A DNA stretch of 64,000 nucleotides from Symsagittifera roscoffensis (GCF_963678635.1 NC_087067.1:19960596-20024595), one strand, 5' to 3'. Shown: positions 23,291 through 32,591, counted from the first letter of the stretch. Translations and numbers: made by a program. Notes: generated by a model not told the origin, from the sequence alone.

Positions 23291-24040
23291 TGAACGTTTT
23301 TCGTGTTTTAACGGTTTTGTCATTGGTCTATATGTCTGATAGTCCACATGTGAATATTTTGGAGCAACCGAAGGTTTAACGGTCGATTGTAAGGTTACTT
23401 GTGGTAGTGTTGTATTTTTATTTTTCGGTGTTTTGAGGTTTGGACGTATTGGTGAGATACTTTGTTGTGTAGTTGTTACTGTTGTTTGAACTATTTCTTC
23501 ATTTATGAAATGTGATGGTGTTTGAATATCTTGTTGTATAAGATTTCTAGTTCCATTGAGATTTTCATGATGTATAATTGTTGATTTTAAGCTGTTATTT
23601 TGTGTATCAGGTAAACATGTATTATAATTTAAGGGTGTTGCCTCAATTGTTAGCGGTATTACTTTTACATAATCTTTGTGAAAAGATATTGTACTTATTG
23701 CTTGACTTGAGATATCTGCTAGAAAATTTAAAAATGCTGGATGAGACCATTCAGGGTCCCTAACGTAATCTCATTGTTCTGCAATGACAGTGTCGTCATT
23801 GGTGCTTTGGGGTCTAAAAGTTTTTCTTGCTTGTTCAATTAAGTCGATATTATGTGTAAAATAATCAATTGTAAACCATGCTAGTCTTTTTTTGTAATTC
23901 ATGTGTAGTGTTTTGTGAAACATCATTTTTGGTAAAATTTTCACGGATTGCGTTTAAAAATGTTGAGAATGCGACGATTTCGTTTCTTACTTTTTTTGTT
24001 TTGATGTTTGGACTGGTGACGTACTTTGAGCTTCTGTTCT

Positions 24041-24466
24041 TTATGATATAGATAAATAACTAATTATCATTGTAAAAACTTCGTTGGTGAATATTGAGTT
24101 TGCTCTCTGTGAGTTTTGATATTGTATGCTTTTGATATATTCTGTGAATTCTTTTGAAACATCTAAATCAATATCGTCTGTTTGGATAACATATTTACCA
24201 TGAAGTGTTCTTGGTGTACTGAATTCTATGGTGTAGATTCCGTATTGTTGTGTTAGGTTACATATGTCTTTCAAATAATGTTCTATAATTTGTCTTTTGA
24301 TTTTAATATCTGGGAATTCTGATTGGCATGGGCTGATTCCTGGTTCAAACAAATTTACAGGTAAGTTTTTGCAAAATTGTGTTTGTCCTCTATCATTGAG
24401 AGAATTTATAACAAAGGGAAAAACTGCTTCTTCGTCTGGACTTTCGTCACTTTGAGTGTTGCTCAT
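24041..24466 (-). CDS. Accessory ORF z in element A
   Basis: 141 codons, MSNTQSDESPDEEAVFPFVI onward, starting acidic and continuing with NLFEPGISPCQSEFPD and a structured-looking second half. It lies upstream of gag. Its N-terminal about 60 residues align with the ORF at 30623-30895 in element B. In B the start of z overlaps the end of ORF y by 26 bp in another frame. No family is recognised; it could be the N-terminal part of a longer gag-like protein. Confidence 0.5.
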   Translation of the reverse strand: MSNTQSDESPDEEAVFPFVINSLNDRGQTQFCKNLPVNLFEPGISPCQSEFPDIKIKRQIIEHYLKDICNLTQQYGIYTIEFSTPRTLHGKYVIQTDDIDLDVSKEFTEYIKSIQYQNSQRANSIFTNEVFTMIISYLSIS

Positions 24467-24644
24467 CTTTTCGTTTGATGGCTGTTAATTTATAATTATT
24501 AATATGTCTAATTGGTTGATTCCAATTGTATAGATGTACTGGTTTGTGTTTATATATTTTTTTTATTCTTCTTTGTCCTCTTTTTGATGAGTTTGAAGTT
24601 GTTTCTGAAGCGGAAAAATATAACTGATCATGGATTGGGAAATT

Positions 24645-24908
24645 TTAATTTACTGATTCTTTTAATTTGTATAGTGCGTCTAGACTACTGACTTCTGATT
24701 CGGAGAATGCCTTTCTTTTTTTTGAAAATCTTTTTCGTGTTATCTGTCTTTGTTTACTTATAATTTTTCTTTTTATTGTTTGTCGTTTTGTTTGAATGTA
24801 TCCAACTGTTTGTGTATGTGGGGTTAATACAAGATCGTGTTTTTGGTTGTCTATTTCACAGTTGTGTAATTCGATTGTTTGTTTTTTTCCTAAATTTGTT
24901 AATGACAT
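24645..24908 (-). pseudogene. Accessory ORF y in element A, cut by a nonsense codon
   Basis: 87 codons beginning MSLTNLGKKQTIELHNCEID, with a very basic middle (KRQTIKRKIISKQRQITRKR). The frame ends in TAA where element B has AAA in the same context, and the homologous frame continues open afterward, so A carries a premature stop in an ORF that is 155 codons in B. The basic stretch resembles nuclear-localisation or arginine-rich RNA-binding motifs; function unknown. Confidence 0.6.
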
Positions 24909-25401
24909 AAGGTTTAGGATGAGGGATGCAAGAAGTTATTAGTGATTTTGATTTTCCTAGACTGTAAGTCCTTACGATTTTTGGTTAGCTTAACCTGGGT
25001 CTTTTTGTTCAGGCTTGGAGAGAAAAGTATATCGATTCCGAAGAATGATTTTTACTTTCTCGTGGCTAGTCTAAGGTAAGGTGTTAATTTACTTAATCTT
25101 ATTTAGGGGTAGTGATTGTGTTCAAGGGTTGGAGAATAGTAAATCGATCCACAAGGTTCAGGTATAATTAGAACGCAAGTAGTTCGTTAGATACTATTTT
25201 AAACTTACTAAGTTTAAGATTTATCCTGGGTGAGGTAAGAGGAGGGTTCAAGTGAAGGATGAATAACAAAAGTTCTTCACTATTTAGCCTAATTTGAATG
25301 GTTAGCGTGATTTAAAAATGTCTATTAGTCCTGGGTCTTTGAAAAGGTTGGGTAGTGAATCGACGTTTGAGGCCGTTAGACACTTGTTAAGTGGGTGGGG
25401 G

Positions 25402-25508
25402 AGAACAAAATTGTTCTCTTTTTGATCCAAGGATAATGCTTGATGATCAGAATTTAAAATCTATAAGATAGAAAATTGATTGAGATCCAAGGAAAGCCTT
25501 GATGATTT
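25402..25508 (-). promoter_or_regulatory. Cluster of three stem-loops in the element A leader
   Basis: AGAACAA/TTGTTCT (25402-25417) is followed by two direct repeats 60 bp apart, GATCCAAGGA...CTTGATGAT (25424-25448, 25484-25508), each with a CAAGG/CCTTG-type internal stem (decayed in the first copy). The same cluster with the same 60-bp spacing is at 31835-31939 in element B. Preserved structure in the leader of both elements suggests a packaging or dimerisation signal; this is inference. Confidence 0.45.
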
Positions 25509-25834
25509 GTTTTAAGATTAAATTAATTTAAGTTTAAAATAATTCAAATTTATTTGGTAAAAGGTTTTAGTTTTTGGTGATATTAGTTGATTTATGATTG
25601 CTGTTATGTTTAGGTGATGAAGCTGGAACAACAGGATGATTTATATATACTAACAATTTATTGTCATGTTACTAATTTTTATTTTTGTTTTCAATAAATA
25701 TTTTTTCAAATAGGTTTTTATATACTACTGCAGAATTGGAAGGAACGATTTGAGGTCTTTTTATCAATCGTTATTGTACAATAGTAATTTCATCTGGCGC
25801 CTGAAATAATCATTGAAGATTTGCTTCAAGGATC

Positions 25835-26068
25835 TTATGTTTGCAAATGAAAATCTAAATTCATTGCTAGTAAGATTTTAAATATAAAAGTTTGTGTTGG
25901 CTTTTGCCGTACGACCATGAAACTAAATGGTAAGTTTCTATGTAGTCGTATGTCGTCTCTTGTCCGAGGTTTTTTTCCAATACCGGGTAGTTCTCGCATT
26001 GTGCGGAATAGCGGCTCTAGTCTATTGAGTCGTAGAGACATTTCAATTAAGTTATTGTTGTGTAACAT
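25835..26068 (-). CDS. Accessory ORF x in element A
   Basis: 77 codons starting about 110 nt after the 5' LTR, with a true ATG. The start contains NNLIEMSLRLNR and the middle ELPGIGKKPRTRDD; it ends NLDFHLQT. Element B encodes a 77-residue homologue (32270-32503) with 16 substitutions, most of them conservative (K/R, F/Y, I/V, L/I). That pattern suggests selection on the protein. No family is recognised. It could also be a first coding exon spliced to downstream genes. Confidence 0.6.
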   Translation of the reverse strand: MLHNNNLIEMSLRLNRLEPLFRTMRELPGIGKKPRTRDDIRLHRNLPFSFMVVRQKPTQTFIFKILLAMNLDFHLQT

Positions 26069-26144
26069 TTTGAAAATTTTTTTTCTATTTTCTAATCTAT
26101 TTTTGGTTAATTCTAAGCTATTTTGTTTTTTAAGGTCTTATTCG

Positions 26145-26178
26145 AGACTTATGGTCGCACCAGATGAGTTAAATGCTG
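26145..26178 (-). promoter_or_regulatory. Element A primer binding site region with 14-nt insert
   Basis: In minus sense the candidate PBS is TGGTGCGACCATAAGTCT (26145-26162); the TGG start fits pairing with a tRNA CCA end. The tRNA was not identified. In element B the PBS follows the LTR after 2 nt. In A, 14 extra nt (CAGCATTTAACTCA, 26165-26178) intervene. Confidence 0.5.
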
Positions 26179-26589
26179 TGAGTTAAGTGTTATGTTGTAT
26201 AGCTCATAGAGTAATTTCGGATAGGGTACACCGTCTGCTCGTCACGCCATCTTATTTTCGGCCGGATGGATTCGTGCAACTTCTTAGTCTAATACCGATC
26301 CTAATCTTACTCTTATATCTACTAGTCTCAGGGTGTTTAACTAGTCTCTGCTAGGCTCAATAGATCTAGAGTATACTGGCTTATTGCGACTGCTGAAGTT
26401 CTCTTGGAGAGGTAACTAATTTCTAAGTTAAATTCAAATCTCTCTGGTGCTGAAATTACAAGTAATTTCAGCACCTACAAATAAGTGGGTTGTTACTTAG
26501 ATGGAATATGATTGGTTAATATTAAATATTTTATAGTGATAAAATATCTAATTTATCCAATAATAAAATGTAGTTTAGATCAGGTTCCA
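26179..26589 (-). repeat. Element A 5' LTR
   Basis: 411 bp; in minus sense TGGAACCTGATC ... CTTAACTCA. It contains a perfect 12-bp stem-loop at 26447-26474 (GTGCTGAAATTA / TAATTTCAGCAC, plus sense), preserved with one or two mismatches in the other three LTRs. CCAAT boxes lie near the 5' edge, and AATAAG stands where element B has AATAAA. Confidence 0.88.
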
Positions 26590-26593
26590 GCTG

Positions 26594-27045
26594 GGAAAAA
26601 TTCAACCAATCAAATTCGCTAACCGTTCCTATTGGCTTGCTCACAAAATCGAACTCAATATTACCAGAAATAGATAATTTAATGAATATATGCAGATATA
26701 ATTGGTGCAGGTATGATACATTTTTTCCATTTTTCGTAAGTTGGTATTCTAAAAATATTAAAATTGTTCCATTCTGCCTTCAATCGGGCATTAATTTCAT
26801 TCATCTGCTTATTATATAATCGGTCAAAATTTATTTTAATGGCCTGGTTTTGTATGCTTACTGTGAGATTTTTGCGATTTCCCTGAGGTTTTCGAATACT
26901 CAATTCTGATTGGCTGAAAATAAACCAAAAAACATTTCAAGCATTTGGTCCCTCCAGCATGAGGGACGCCAGCCAAAAGATATATAGCGTGAAGCGACAA
27001 AAAAACGAATGAATTTCCCATCAGATTTGGAGTTAAACGTTTTAA
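26594..27045. mobile_element. Remainder of a MITE interrupted by element A
   Basis: The left flank of element A (8045-8064) reads TGGAGGGACCGAATGCT. Reverse-complemented, 26937-26956 reads TGGAGGGACCAAATGCTTG. Inward from each end are matching CCAATCA motifs (26608-26614; 26906-26912 inverted). Element A thus landed just inside one terminal inverted repeat of an older element about 0.4 kb long. Confidence 0.5.
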
Positions 27046-27051
27046 GCTTTC

Positions 27052-27235
27052 GGATCTTGTTAACTGTTTCCCCCATGTTTCGATTTTCAGTAAATCAACT
27101 TTGGCTGCCACATTTTCAATAGCTTAGAACAAATTTCGGACCAATTCAACATAAACCCACCCCCCCCCCCACCCCAAAATACTTTCATTGGGGGGAAACA
27201 GTTAACAAGGTCCAAAAGGGGCGAAATAGTTAACA
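27052..27235. repeat. Palindromic element with iterated GTTAACAAG phrase
   Basis: Left: GATCTTGTTAACTGTTTCCCCC (27053-27074, shown in part). Right: two inverted versions, GGGGGGAAACAGTTAACAAG and GGGGCGAAATAGTTAACAAG (27190-27233). Between them is a C-run. It shares the build of 470-744 and 62397-62582. Confidence 0.5.
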
Positions 27236-27351
27236 AGATCTAAACTTTCAAACAAAAGAATTGTTTTGATTGTTTTTTGGAACTCTTTTTGAGAGTGATT
27301 AATTTTTTGAAGCATTTTTTATCAATCATTATCAGATTGTAGGTTGTGTTC

Positions 27352-27356
27352 TTTTT

Positions 27357-27386
<30 letters not shown>
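27352..27386. repeat. (TTC)n microsatellite
   Basis: About 11 uninterrupted TTC units, within the protease intron. Confidence 0.95.
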
Positions 27387-27387
<1 letters not shown>

Positions 27388-27579
27388 TAATTTGTGTCCT
27401 TGGTCTCATGTAAATGTCCAATAGTTGTTCAGCGGTAAATGCTTTACTCGTAAAATTTTGCAGGTGTGGGGAAAAGAAAATGGGGTTTTGTAGAGGTTAT
27501 TTGAGCGTAGCTGCTTCAGAGTTTTAGATTTTGAATGGTAGTCAAAAAAATTTAAAAACGGTAAAAAAACCGATATCTG

Positions 27580-27930
27580 ACTTTTTCGAGGTTCATTTTT
27601 TTCGAGGTTCGAAAATTGGGCGTCGCCGCCTATGCAGGAGAGCTTGTTATAATTTTTCATTCATTTGAAATCAAAATCTTAGATTTGGGAGCGAATTTTT
27701 GGAGAAATGTTGAAAAGCTATAGAAAAACGGTCAAAAAATCGAAACTTTGACGAGGCCCATGACTTTTTGTGAGAAAAAATTTGGGCGTAGCCGCTCGGA
27801 TAGTAGAGCTTCCCACAACTTGTCCTTTCGGTTGAAACCAAAATCTCAGATTTGAGAGGTAGTTTTTGAGAAAATGAAAAAAAAAGTTTGGGTCAAATTT
27901 TTCCACACAGAATTTTTCGGAGGCTGTAGA
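27580..27930. repeat. R2 repeat units
   Basis: Two units of the family seen at 5000-6220: GGGCGTCGCCGCCTATGCAGG and GGGCGTAGCCGC (about 27617 and 27784), each followed by GCTTCCCACAACTTGT-like and AATCTCAGATTTGAGAGG-like phrases. The minus ORFs at 27406-27660 and 27718-28023 are read-throughs of it. Confidence 0.5.
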
Positions 27931-28166
27931 TAAAAAAGAGACGATTTCATGTATTTTCATAAAAACTGATTGTATCAAATTGAATTTATTTGAAGTTAAG
28001 CACCATTGAACTTTGAGGTTCAATAATCAAAATGGGATCTTTGCTATTATTATCTCTCCAGCCTAGTAACAAAAGAATTATAGTTCCTTGAACTTTTCTA
28101 AACAATTTTGAAGGGGCTAGTTTTGCTGAAGAGCCCAAATGCATATTATGGGTGAGTTTAACCAAC

Positions 28167-28210
28167 CTGTGCTTCGGGATATAACGGTTCCACCACAAAC
28201 CTCAATGCCC
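28167..28210 (-). CDS. Trypsin-like serine protease, exon 3 (CGGT)
   Basis: A 44-bp exon between CTATGTTTTAG (28211-28212) and ACAG|GTTGGT (28167). It encodes GIEVCGGTVISRST, the strand containing Cys42 and the CGG(S/T) motif that precedes TAAHC in S1 proteases. The phase fits exactly: exon 2 leaves GA, this exon gives G (Glu), and it ends G to pair with TA (Val) of exon 4. The donor GTTGGT is weak. Its position between the two retrotransposons means 10.2-kb and 21.4-kb introns on either side. Confidence 0.82.
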
Positions 28211-28814
28211 CTAAAACATAGGACGTGTCAGTTTTATATATGAAATGTTACAAAAAATTCTCGTGAGAGCAATGACACTGCTCTTACCCCTCCCCCTCAT
28301 TGCAATTTTGTCTTCTCCTCGTTTTTTTACGTGTTTTTCTGGCTACATGCGAGATGATAGGACAAAGTATGAAAACAAATCCGATCATAATAGTTGATTT
28401 TTTGATCATGCAAAGTTATCTTGGATTATGCCAATGTTAAAATGAATTTTAAAACTGGGTTTCAAATGTGGGGAAAGTGGAATAGAGCCAAATACTCTGT
28501 CTAATAGTGGAGTATATTTATCGGCTCGTTTGCCATTCCTTCTACAGCAATTTGGCCCCTGAATATTTTCAATTGCGTAGACGAATTGTAACTTAAAGTC
28601 TGCACAAACTGCTCGCATCAGGGCAAAATCCTGAATGTTACGACTTTCTTTTCACATCGATGAAAAAGTTTTCCAAACATGTGAAAGCTTTGAAAATTTT
28701 GTTGCATTTTGATGTCATAATTTTATCCCCCAACGATCTAAGCATTGTAGAAAAAGATATTTTTTGGGTCTGGTAACATATTAACAAACGCATTAACAAT
28801 AACATTGGGTCTAG
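28211..28814. other. Intron between exon 3 and element B
   Basis: Contains a fragment of R1 (28603-28665, GCTCGCATCAGGGCAAAATCC) and an ATTAACAATAACAT-rich stretch (28770-28810) that continues on the far side of element B, marking the pre-insertion site. No exon recognised. Confidence 0.5.
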
Positions 28815-29222
28815 TGAGTTAGGACCGAAGTGTAACTCATAGAGTAATTTCGGATAGGGTACACCGTCTGCTCGTCACGCTATCTTATTTTCGGCCGGAT
28901 AGATTCGTGCAACTTCTTAGTCTAATACCGATCCTAATCTTACTCTTATACTATCTAGTCTCAGGTTGTTTAACTAGTCTCTGCTAGGCTCAATAGATCT
29001 AGGGTATACTGGTTTATTGCGGCTGCTGAAGTGCTCGGGAGAGTCCAACTAATTTCTAAGTTAAATTCAAATCTCTCTGGTGCTGAAATTACAAGTAACT
29101 TCAGCACTTACAAATAAGTGGGTTGTTAGTTAGATGGATCATGATTGGTTAATATTAAATACTTTACATTGGTAAAACATTTAATTTATCCAATCATAAA
29201 ATGTAGTTTAGATCAGGTTCCA
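28815..29222 (-). repeat. Element B 3' LTR
   Basis: 408 bp; plus sense TGAGTTAGGACC ... CAGGTTCCA. The internal side in minus sense reads CCCGGATGGG then TGGAACC, a short purine tract next to the LTR. It has AATAAA in the R-like region. Confidence 0.93.
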
Positions 29223-30622
29223 CCCATCCGGGTTTTACAGAGTTTTTTAGAATAGTTCTTCTGCAATTCGAAGGATGGATGATGGACGTTTGTTTTTGGC
29301 GAACATCATAATTTTCTTCCGTTTCCTCTTTTGTTAGGGAAGTTCCAGGAAGCTGGAGTTAGAGACATAAGACGTTGTGTCTTCTAGTGACAACGACTAC
29401 GTCTTTGCAACAAACTCAAATCTGATTTCAGAATGGTTTGCTATGTCAGGTTTTTCTGTTCTGCGTGGAGAACTTCTTTTGTGTATGATCTAGTTTGGGA
29501 ATGGCGTGGAGATTGTGCGTGGAGGGGATGCCTGGTTACTCGGATCTGTACGTATACTTGAACATCGAGGTGGTCATTGGTCTAGTTCAATGAAGTCCTT
29601 TTCTGCGAGGTCAAGTCGTACTCTAAATCCTTTGAGTTGTGATTGTGAGCGGCATATCGATTGTAGTTGGTCATTCTCTCTCGAGTGTAGTGGGGTCGTC
29701 TTGTCTTTTGATGTTCGTCCTTGGTGTTGTATTCTGATCTATATATTGCATCATGTGATTTTACATTTTTTAAAACTTTTATTAGTTTAATATTTTTTAA
29801 TAATGATTTTAGTTAGTTGTTTTCACAAAAGCTTTTTGTTTTAGTTCGGTTATTTTGAAGAGTTACTCACACTTGAGTAGCTCTTATTAAAAATAGTGGT
29901 GTGGTCACAAAGCGTGGATGTAGCGCGGTGGGTTAGGCCGGCTATAGAGCATGCTCAGGACGTCCTTCCTGGTGGGTTAGGCCAGGAGTGGGAGTATGAT
30001 TTCATGCGGTTTTTTGTGAGGGGTCCTGTTATGTGACAACGTTTTATGTTGAGTTTGTTGTGGTCTTACTTATGTTTTGTTGGTTGTGTCCTTTTTTCAA
30101 AAATCAAATTGTTTGTGGTATGGGTTTGTCTTTCGACTTTTTTGTGTTTTATTATTTCTTTCTTAGACTTTATAATAGTCTTCAAAAGAATAAATTATCC
30201 AGTTTTAAACTGGGTTAATCCGGTTTGGGTACCGTTGGTTTCTTTTTCTAAGTCATGCTGTTATTCTATGATTTGTGGTATTTAGTAAGCTGCGTTGGTT
30301 AGTTTTGTTTAGTATATGATTCCTTTCCAACCGGGTTAAAGGAAGGTTTGAAACATGTTATTATATGTTAGAGTTGTTGAGTGTGAAAACTTGAAACTGA
30401 AATTCATTATTTTAAACAATTCTTCGTGGGCGAGCTGTGCGAGTGTGGATAGAATTTCTGTGCGAATAAATGAAAATATCAAAAGGTTAGTACTGCATTT
30501 GCATTTATTTAATTTACTACATAGAATTTAGAAATTTACTGCTAGTCATGGGGGAATATTAAGATACAAATTTTCATCATAATTAGATTTACTGCTTGTG
30601 GGGGAAAATTTTAGAAATGAAT

Positions 30623-30895
30623 TTACTGCATTGGTATTAAATTTATAAATTTATAAGTGTAAGAGATTAATAGAATTTTTGAAATCTGTTTGATGAAATT
30701 TGCGATTTTTATTTGTCTTTTGATTTTTACATCGGGGAACTCTGTTTTACATGGACTGATTCCGGGTTCAAATAAATTTACGAGTAAATTTTGACAAAAT
30801 ATGTGTTGTCCTCTATCAGTATCTGCGTCTACTATAAAAGGAAAGATTTCATCATCATCTGGAGTTTCTTCACCTGGGGTGTGCGTTGAACTCAT
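30623..30895 (-). pseudogene. Accessory ORF z in element B, 3'-truncated by the deletion
   Basis: Starts MSSTHTPGEETPDDDEIFPF and matches ORF z of A through LFEPGISPCKTEFPDVKIKRQI; beyond that it runs across the deletion junction (30711-30721) into 3'-tail sequence, so the last about 30 codons are novel chance sequence. The start overlaps ORF y by 26 bp in a different frame. Confidence 0.6.
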
Positions 30896-31337
30896 TTTTT
30901 CGTTCGATTACTGTTAATATGTAATTATTAATGTGTCGAATTGGTTGATTCCAATTGTATAAATGTACTGGTTTGTGTTTGTACTGCTTTTTTATTCTTC
31001 TTTTTCCTCTTTGTGATGAATTTGAAGTTGTTTCTGCGTCAGAGAAATATAATTGATCGTGAATTGGGCAATTTTTATCTATTGATTCTTTTAGTTTGTA
31101 AAGTTCGTCTAAACTGTTGGTTTCTGATTCTGAAAATGCGTTTCGATTTTTTGAAAATCTTTTTCGTGTTATTTGTCTTTGTTTCGTTATTATTTTTCTT
31201 TTTAGTGTTTGTCGTTTTGTTCGAATGTATCCAACTGTTTGTGTATGAGGTGTGATTACAAGGTCGTATTTTTTGTTATCTATTTCACAATTGTGTAAAA
31301 CGATTGTTTGTTTATTTCCTAGGTTTTTAAATGACAT
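30870..31337 (-). CDS. Accessory ORF y in element B, intact
   Basis: 155 codons starting MSFKNLGNKQTIVLHNCEID. The basic core (KRQTLKRKIITKQRQITRKR) is followed by a Ser/acidic patch (FSESETNSLDELYKLKESID) and a second basic stretch (RGKRRIKKQYKHKP). It lies in the 5' leader, between the stem-loop cluster and ORF z. Strong positive charge with possible nuclear-localisation or RNA-binding character is what is seen; a role like Rev/Rex-type regulators is only a hypothesis. A's copy is truncated by one nonsense change. Confidence 0.6.
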   Translation of the reverse strand: MSFKNLGNKQTIVLHNCEIDNKKYDLVITPHTQTVGYIRTKRQTLKRKIITKQRQITRKRFSKNRNAFSESETNSLDELYKLKESIDKNCPIHDQLYFSDAETTSNSSQRGKRRIKKQYKHKPVHLYNWNQPIRHINNYILTVIERKNEFNAHPR

Positions 31338-31834
31338 AAGGTTTAGAATGACGGATGCAAAGGGTTGTTAAATGATTTCTATTTTCCTAAACTGTTAGTT
31401 CTTACGATTTTTTGGTTAGCTTAACCTGGGTCTGTTTGTTCAGGGTTGGAGAGAAAAGTATATCGATTCCGAAGAATGATTTTTTACTTTCTCGTGGCTA
31501 GTATAAGTTAAGGTGTTAACTTACTTAATCTTACTTAGGGGTAGTGATTGTGTTCAAGGGTTGGAGAATAGTAAATCGATCCACAAGGTTCAGGTATAAT
31601 TAGAACGCGAGTAGTTCGTTAGATACTATTTTAAACTTACTAAGTCTAAGATTTATCCTGGGTCTGGTAAGAGGGGGGGTCAAGTGAAGGATGAATAACC
31701 GAGGTTCTTCACTGTTTATCCTAATTTGAATGATTAGTTTTGTTTAAAAATTTCTATTAGTCTTGGGTCTTTAGAAAGGGTTGGGTAGTGAATCGACGTT
31801 TGAGGTCGTTAGACACTAATTAAGTGGGTGGGGG

Positions 31835-31939
31835 AGAACAAAGTTGTTCTGTTTGATCCAAGGATAAGCCTTGATGATCAAATTTGAAATTTAATTAAGT
31901 AGAAAATGATTTAAGATCCAAGGATAAGCCTTGATGATC
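31835..31939 (-). promoter_or_regulatory. Three stem-loops in the element B leader
   Basis: AGAACAAAGTTGTTCT (31835-31850) is a 7-bp stem. GATCCAAGGATAAGCCTTG occurs at 31855 and 31915, each with a CAAGG/CCTTG stem, and the second is a perfect repeat of the first through 25 bp. Homologous to 25402-25508 in A. Confidence 0.5.
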
Positions 31940-32269
31940 TGGTTTTAAAATTAAGTGAATTTAAGTTTTAATAAAATTTTAAATGTGTGTAAAGGAAAGA
32001 TTTAGTGTTTTGATGATATTAGTGGGTTTATGATTGCTGTTATGTTTTAGATGATGAAGCTGGAACAACAGGATGATTTATGATTACTAACCATTTATTG
32101 TCATGCTACTAATTTTTATTTTTATTTTCCAATAAATATTTTTCAAACATGTTTTGTATAATACTGCAGAGTTTTAGGAAAACGATCTTAGATCTTTTTA
32201 TCAATCGTTATTGTATATTAATAAATTTGTTTAGCGCCTGAAATGATTTTGAAGAGTAACTTCAAGGTT

Positions 32270-32503
32270 TTATGTTTGCAAATGGAAATCTAAATTCATT
32301 GCAAGTAGTATTCGAAATATAAAAGTTTGTTCTGGCTTTTGCCGAACTATCATATAACTATACGGCAAGTTTCTACTTTGTCGTATGTCGTCTTTGGTTC
32401 GAGGTCTTCTTCCAATTCCGGGTAGTTCTGTTATGGTTCGGAATATTGGCTCTGATCTATTGAGTCGTAGAGACATTTCGATTAAATTATTGTCGTATAA
32501 CAT
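32270..32503 (-). CDS. Accessory ORF x in element B
   Basis: 77 codons, MLYDNNLIEMSLRLNRSEP onward, the homologue of 25835-26068. The length is the same, without indels, and the C-terminal 14 residues (ILLAMNLDFHLQT end) are identical. Its ATG is about 90 nt inside the LTR boundary, so it is the first ORF on the genomic RNA. Confidence 0.62.
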   Translation of the reverse strand: MLYDNNLIEMSLRLNRSEPIFRTITELPGIGRRPRTKDDIRQSRNLPYSYMIVRQKPEQTFIFRILLAMNLDFHLQT

Positions 32504-32591
32504 TTTTGTAAATGTTTTTGTCTAATTTCTAATCTATTTTGGTTAATTCTAATCTATTAAGGTCTTGTTCGAGACTTATGGTCGCACCAGA

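Larger units (their letters stand above)
8065..26589 (-). mobile_element. Element A: 18.5-kb Ty3/Gypsy-type LTR retrotransposon
   Basis: Two LTRs of about 410 bp bound the element, which lies in the minus orientation with its 5' LTR at the high coordinate. Host DNA GCTG is duplicated at 8061-8064 and 26590-26593. Order on the minus strand: 5' LTR, primer-binding-site region, three accessory ORFs, gag with zinc knuckle, protease, RT, RNase H, integrase, a small hydrophobic ORF, an envelope-like region, a long 3' tail, 3' LTR. This pol order and a 4-bp TSD are typical of Metaviridae (Ty3/Gypsy). At 18.5 kb it is unusually long. The two LTRs differ at roughly 20 positions by eye, and all long genes carry stops or frameshifts, so this is an old, inactive copy. 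It sits in the protease intron between exons 3 and 4. Confidence 0.92.

Noticed and set aside
27986-28198. 70-codon minus ORF overlapping protease exon 3
   Set aside because: It uses a different frame from the CGGT reading, reads into the intron, and has no S1 motif after the exon.
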